NCBI GenBank assembly: GCA_963748545.1
Contig: CAVVJO010000036.1
Location: forward strand, 1-64,000
Length of the DNA stretch: 64,000 nucleotides
Direction: 5' to 3'
From: Roseiarcus sp963748545
GTDB lineage: Bacteria; Pseudomonadota; Alphaproteobacteria; Rhizobiales; Beijerinckiaceae
Shown here: positions 61,835 to 64,000 of the stretch, one piece after another
Layout: each line of letters begins with the position of its first letter
Position numbering within the stretch: position 1 is the first letter of the stretch
Translations under genes and position numbers: made by a program
The notes under the pieces: model-generated
Seen by the model: only the letters and a program-made list of their open reading frames with translations
The model's database searches: none
What the model was told of the DNA's origin: nothing

Positions 61835-62956
61835 TCAGCCCCCGAGGTAGTGTCGCCGGTAGCGCGCCCCGAGGTTGGTCAGAATCTGATAGCCGATCGT
61901 GCCGCTCCGGGTCGCGAAGTCGTCGAGCGGCACCGCGGCGCCGAAGAGTTCCGCCGGGGCGCCCGGCCGAACCGCGTCCTCCGCAAGGTCGGTCACGTCG
62001 GCGATGATCAGGTCCATCGACACCCGCCCGACCAGGGGGCAGCGCCGCCCGGCGATCGCGACCTCGGCGCCGGGGCGCGCGTCGGTGGCGCCGGCGGCGC
62101 GCGGCAGGCCGTCGGCATAGCCGGCGAGCAGGGTCGCAAGACGGGTCGGGCGCTTCGCCGTCCATTGGGCGTTGTAGCCGCAGCTCTCGCCGGTCTCGAT
62201 CCAGCGCGTCTGCTGCACCGCGACGGTCAGGGTGACGGCCGGCCGCATGGGGTTCGGCCGGTCGGGCGTCGGATTGCCGCCGTAGAGGGCGTAGCCGGGA
62301 CGGGCGAGATCGTGGATCGGGCGGGCGCTGAGGAACATCGCCGACGAATTGGCGAAGGAGGCGTCGAGATGCGGAAGCGCCCCGCGCGCCGCCGCGAAAC
62401 GCTCGATCTGAAGGCGGTTCAGCGGATCGTCCGGAAGCTCCGACGAGACGAAATGGCTGATCAGGAGGTCGACGCCGCTGGCGCCGTGAGCGTCGATCGC
62501 GCGCCTGAGCGTGTCGAGCGAAGGAAATCCGAGCCGGCGCATGCCGGTGTCGAGATGCAGCGCGGACGGCGGGGCTCGCCCTTTCTGGCCGGCGAAGGCC
62601 GACCAGCGCTCGAGTTCTTCGGCGCCTCCGAGGACCGGCCTCAGGCGATGCGCGTGATAATCGGCTGGATCAGCGCCCGCCTCGAGACCGTTCAAAATGT
62701 AGATCTCCGCGTCCGGCAGGAGGCGCCGCGCCGCGATCCCCTCGCCGAGATGGGCGACGAAGAAGGTTTTCGCGCCGGCGCCCCAGAGCGCGGGGGCCGC
62801 CCGGTCGAGGCCGACGCCGTAGGCGTTCGCCTTGACCACGGCGGCGCATCGGGCAGGCGCGGCCAGCGCCGCAAGCGTGCGCCAGTTGTCGGCGAGCGCG
62901 GCGAGATCGATGGTCAGAAGACCGGGCGCGCTGTCGGGAGGCGCAAAGGGGCTCAT
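61835..62956 (-). CDS. alr: Alanine racemase
   Basis: Alr makes D-alanine for peptidoglycan. The 373-residue PLP enzyme has LLTIDLAALADNWRTLAALA, the PLP lysine in CAAVVKANAYGVGLD, HLDTGMRRLGF, SSAMFLSARPIHDLARPGYA with LYGG, the likely catalytic tyrosine in ESCGYNAQWTA, AGYADGLPRA and LVGRVSMDLI. ATG 62956 overlaps the stop of the GNAT gene (ATGA); the longer frame upstream is a shadow of that gene. Coupled translation is likely. Confidence 0.94.
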   Translation of the reverse strand: MSPFAPPDSAPGLLTIDLAALADNWRTLAALAAPARCAAVVKANAYGVGLDRAAPALWGAGAKTFFVAHLGEGIAARRLLPDAEIYILNGLEAGADPADYHAHRLRPVLGGAEELERWSAFAGQKGRAPPSALHLDTGMRRLGFPSLDTLRRAIDAHGASGVDLLISHFVSSELPDDPLNRLQIERFAAARGALPHLDASFANSSAMFLSARPIHDLARPGYALYGGNPTPDRPNPMRPAVTLTVAVQQTRWIETGESCGYNAQWTAKRPTRLATLLAGYADGLPRAAGATDARPGAEVAIAGRRCPLVGRVSMDLIIADVTDLAEDAVRPGAPAELFGAAVPLDDFATRSGTIGYQILTNLGARYRRHYLGG

Positions 62957-63468
62957 GGGAGTTGCTTCTCCAGCACCGCGACCGTCGGCGCGTCGAAACC
63001 CGCGTGGGCCTCGATGAAGAGGCGCCGAAAGCCCATGCGTTGAAACAGCCGCTCGTTTTCCGGCAACGCCAGCCGCACCCTGAGGCGCACGCGCGAAAGC
63101 CCGCGGGAGAGCGCCTCCGCTTCGCAGGCGGCGATCAGCCGGCGGCTCAGAGACCGTCCCCGCGCCTCGGGCAGCACGCTGACGCGGGCGACGAGCAGCG
63201 CCCCGTCGACCTCCTGCCACAGCGCAACGGCGATCGGCCGTCCGCTTTCGAAGGCGCCGAAGCCGCCGCCGGCGGCGATCTTGGCGGCAATCAACTCGCC
63301 CGTCTCCCGCAAGGCCGAGGACGGCGGCGTCGTCGCGCGGCTCTGCGCGGCGAAGGCGGTCCGGATGACGGAAGCCGCAGCCTCGGCGTCGGCGGAGGCG
63401 AGCGCGCGCACCATGGCGGCTCCGGCGGCGAGCGGCGATTGGGCTGGCGGGGCGGCGGCGGACGGCAT
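62953..63468 (-). CDS. GNAT-family acetyltransferase
   Basis: The 171-residue protein has the GNAT fold: VRALASADAEAAASVIRTAF, GGGFGAFESGRPIAVALWQE, VARVSVLPEARGRSLSRRLI (acetyl-CoA loop, with a slightly degenerate core) and NERLFQRMGFRRLFIEAHAG. The acceptor is unknown. It is transcribed with alr, overlapping by four bases. Confidence 0.82.
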   Translation of the reverse strand: MPSAAAPPAQSPLAAGAAMVRALASADAEAAASVIRTAFAAQSRATTPPSSALRETGELIAAKIAAGGGFGAFESGRPIAVALWQEVDGALLVARVSVLPEARGRSLSRRLIAACEAEALSRGLSRVRLRVRLALPENERLFQRMGFRRLFIEAHAGFDAPTVAVLEKQLP

Positions 63469-63522
63469 GACGGGCGCCCTACACCCCGGCGGGCCCGAGC
63501 GGCAAGGGGCGCGAGGCCGGCG

Positions 63523-64000
63523 TCACTCCGCCGCAGCGAGAATTTCCGCCCACGCGGCGGGCGTCAACGCGTAGGGGCCGGTCGCGCCGGCATGGAATTT
63601 CCGCCACAGCGATGGACGGATCAGCAATGCCGCCAGCGCGACCGCGATAGGCGCAGCCGCGATCGGGTCGCCGGCGATCGGGGTCAACTCCTCGATCGAG
63701 CCGGCATAGTCGCCTCGGGCAAAGATGGCGGCGAGCGCTTCGCGCAGAACCGCGCCGCGCGCCTCGTGCCGCTCGGCGGCCCCGAGAATCGCAAGCAGCG
63801 TCTGGCGTGTGCGAATCCCGGCCCGCCCCGCCGCCCGCGCCGGCGGATCGCGCGCGACGTCGAGCATGGCGGAGACGAGGTCCACGCCGGCCGCCAGCGC
63901 GTTTGCCGGTTCGACCAGCCGGGGATTGACGTCGATGACGACAGGGCCGCCGTCGGCGACGATCGCATCCATCGAAAGCCCGCCATGCCAGTCGAGCGCC
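63523..64000 (-). CDS. ATP-grasp domain protein, C-terminal part, cut by window edge
   Basis: The visible 158 or so codons start inside an ATP-grasp domain: ALDWHGGLSMDAIVADGGPV, then VIDVNPRLVEPANALAAGVD with the metal-binding Asn-Pro-Arg triad. A helical C-terminal region (GIRTRQTLLAILGAAERHEA, LIRPSLWRKFHAGATGPYAL) leads to the stop at 63523. The 5' end is beyond base 64000. ATP-grasp enzymes ligate a carboxylate to an amine or thiol; the substrate here is unknown. It lies 54 bp upstream of the GNAT gene on the same strand. Confidence 0.8.
   Translation of the reverse strand, partial: ALDWHGGLSMDAIVADGGPVVIDVNPRLVEPANALAAGVDLVSAMLDVARDPPARAAGRAGIRTRQTLLAILGAAERHEARGAVLREALAAIFARGDYAGSIEELTPIAGDPIAAAPIAVALAALLIRPSLWRKFHAGATGPYALTPAAWAEILAAAE

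Overview
The window is about 64 kb of GC-rich DNA that looks alphaproteobacterial, most likely Hyphomicrobiales (Rhizobiales), and possibly from a purple non-sulfur phototroph. The evidence is a bacteriochlorophyll synthase (bchG), the CtrA-pathway proteins RcdA and SciP, DUF1192 and DUF1499 proteins, an Omp25-like porin and an LrgAB pair. No rRNA, tRNA or CRISPR array was recognised.

Layout. 1-8.8 kb: aerobic benzoate catabolism by the hybrid box pathway. A minus-strand operon runs boxC, boxA, a MaoC-like hydratase and boxB (cut by the window edge). The regulator gene boxR and the benzoate-CoA ligase gene diverge further on. TGCA-type sites lie at each promoter region, and bchG and a PIN toxin-antitoxin pair sit inside the cluster. 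8.9-13.9 kb: class III cyclase genes, a NUDIX hydrolase, an alpha/beta hydrolase, a TPR protein and rpmJ. 14.0-20.6 kb: a phosphopantetheinyl transferase divergent from a dimodular NRPS (A-T-C-A-T-TE). 20.6-28.3 kb: a thioesterase, bioY, an MBL hydrolase, a DUF1499 protein, edd, a Sel1-repeat protein, thiE and rcdA. 28.46-29.97 kb: a complete IS1182-family element inserted in a terminator hairpin. 30.2-40.3 kb: ndh, a DUF1192 protein, mnmA, sciP, a second cyclase, a porin, lrgAB and a small membrane-protein operon. 40.4-45.3 kb: an unusual 609-aa esterase-GntR fusion divergent from a sugar ABC transporter operon. 45.4-50.9 kb: an autotransporter flanked by two genes that share their 5' ends, the second badly broken and carrying three ENPAQ-type repeats. 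50.9-64 kb: an aldo/keto reductase with a LysR regulator, an acetate transporter, tdh-kbl, a methyltransferase, a DUF2007 protein, a polyprenyl synthase, an arylsulfatase, a VapC remnant, alr, a GNAT acetyltransferase and the end of an ATP-grasp protein.

How the genes work together. The ligase activates benzoate to benzoyl-CoA, BoxAB epoxidises it and BoxC opens the ring, with BoxR probably sensing benzoyl-CoA. Tdh and Kbl turn threonine into glycine and acetyl-CoA. Edd is the Entner-Doudoroff dehydratase. The PPTase probably primes the NRPS, which should make a dipeptide-sized product with valine predicted second.

About a dozen genes are interrupted by single-base frameshifts. In several (boxA, boxB, boxC, cyclase 1, rcdA) adding one base to a short homopolymer restores the family sequence, so I read most of these as sequence errors. 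The most unusual items are the esterase-GntR fusion with its candidate operators, the orphan NRPS locus, and a Tdh lacking all four structural-zinc cysteines.
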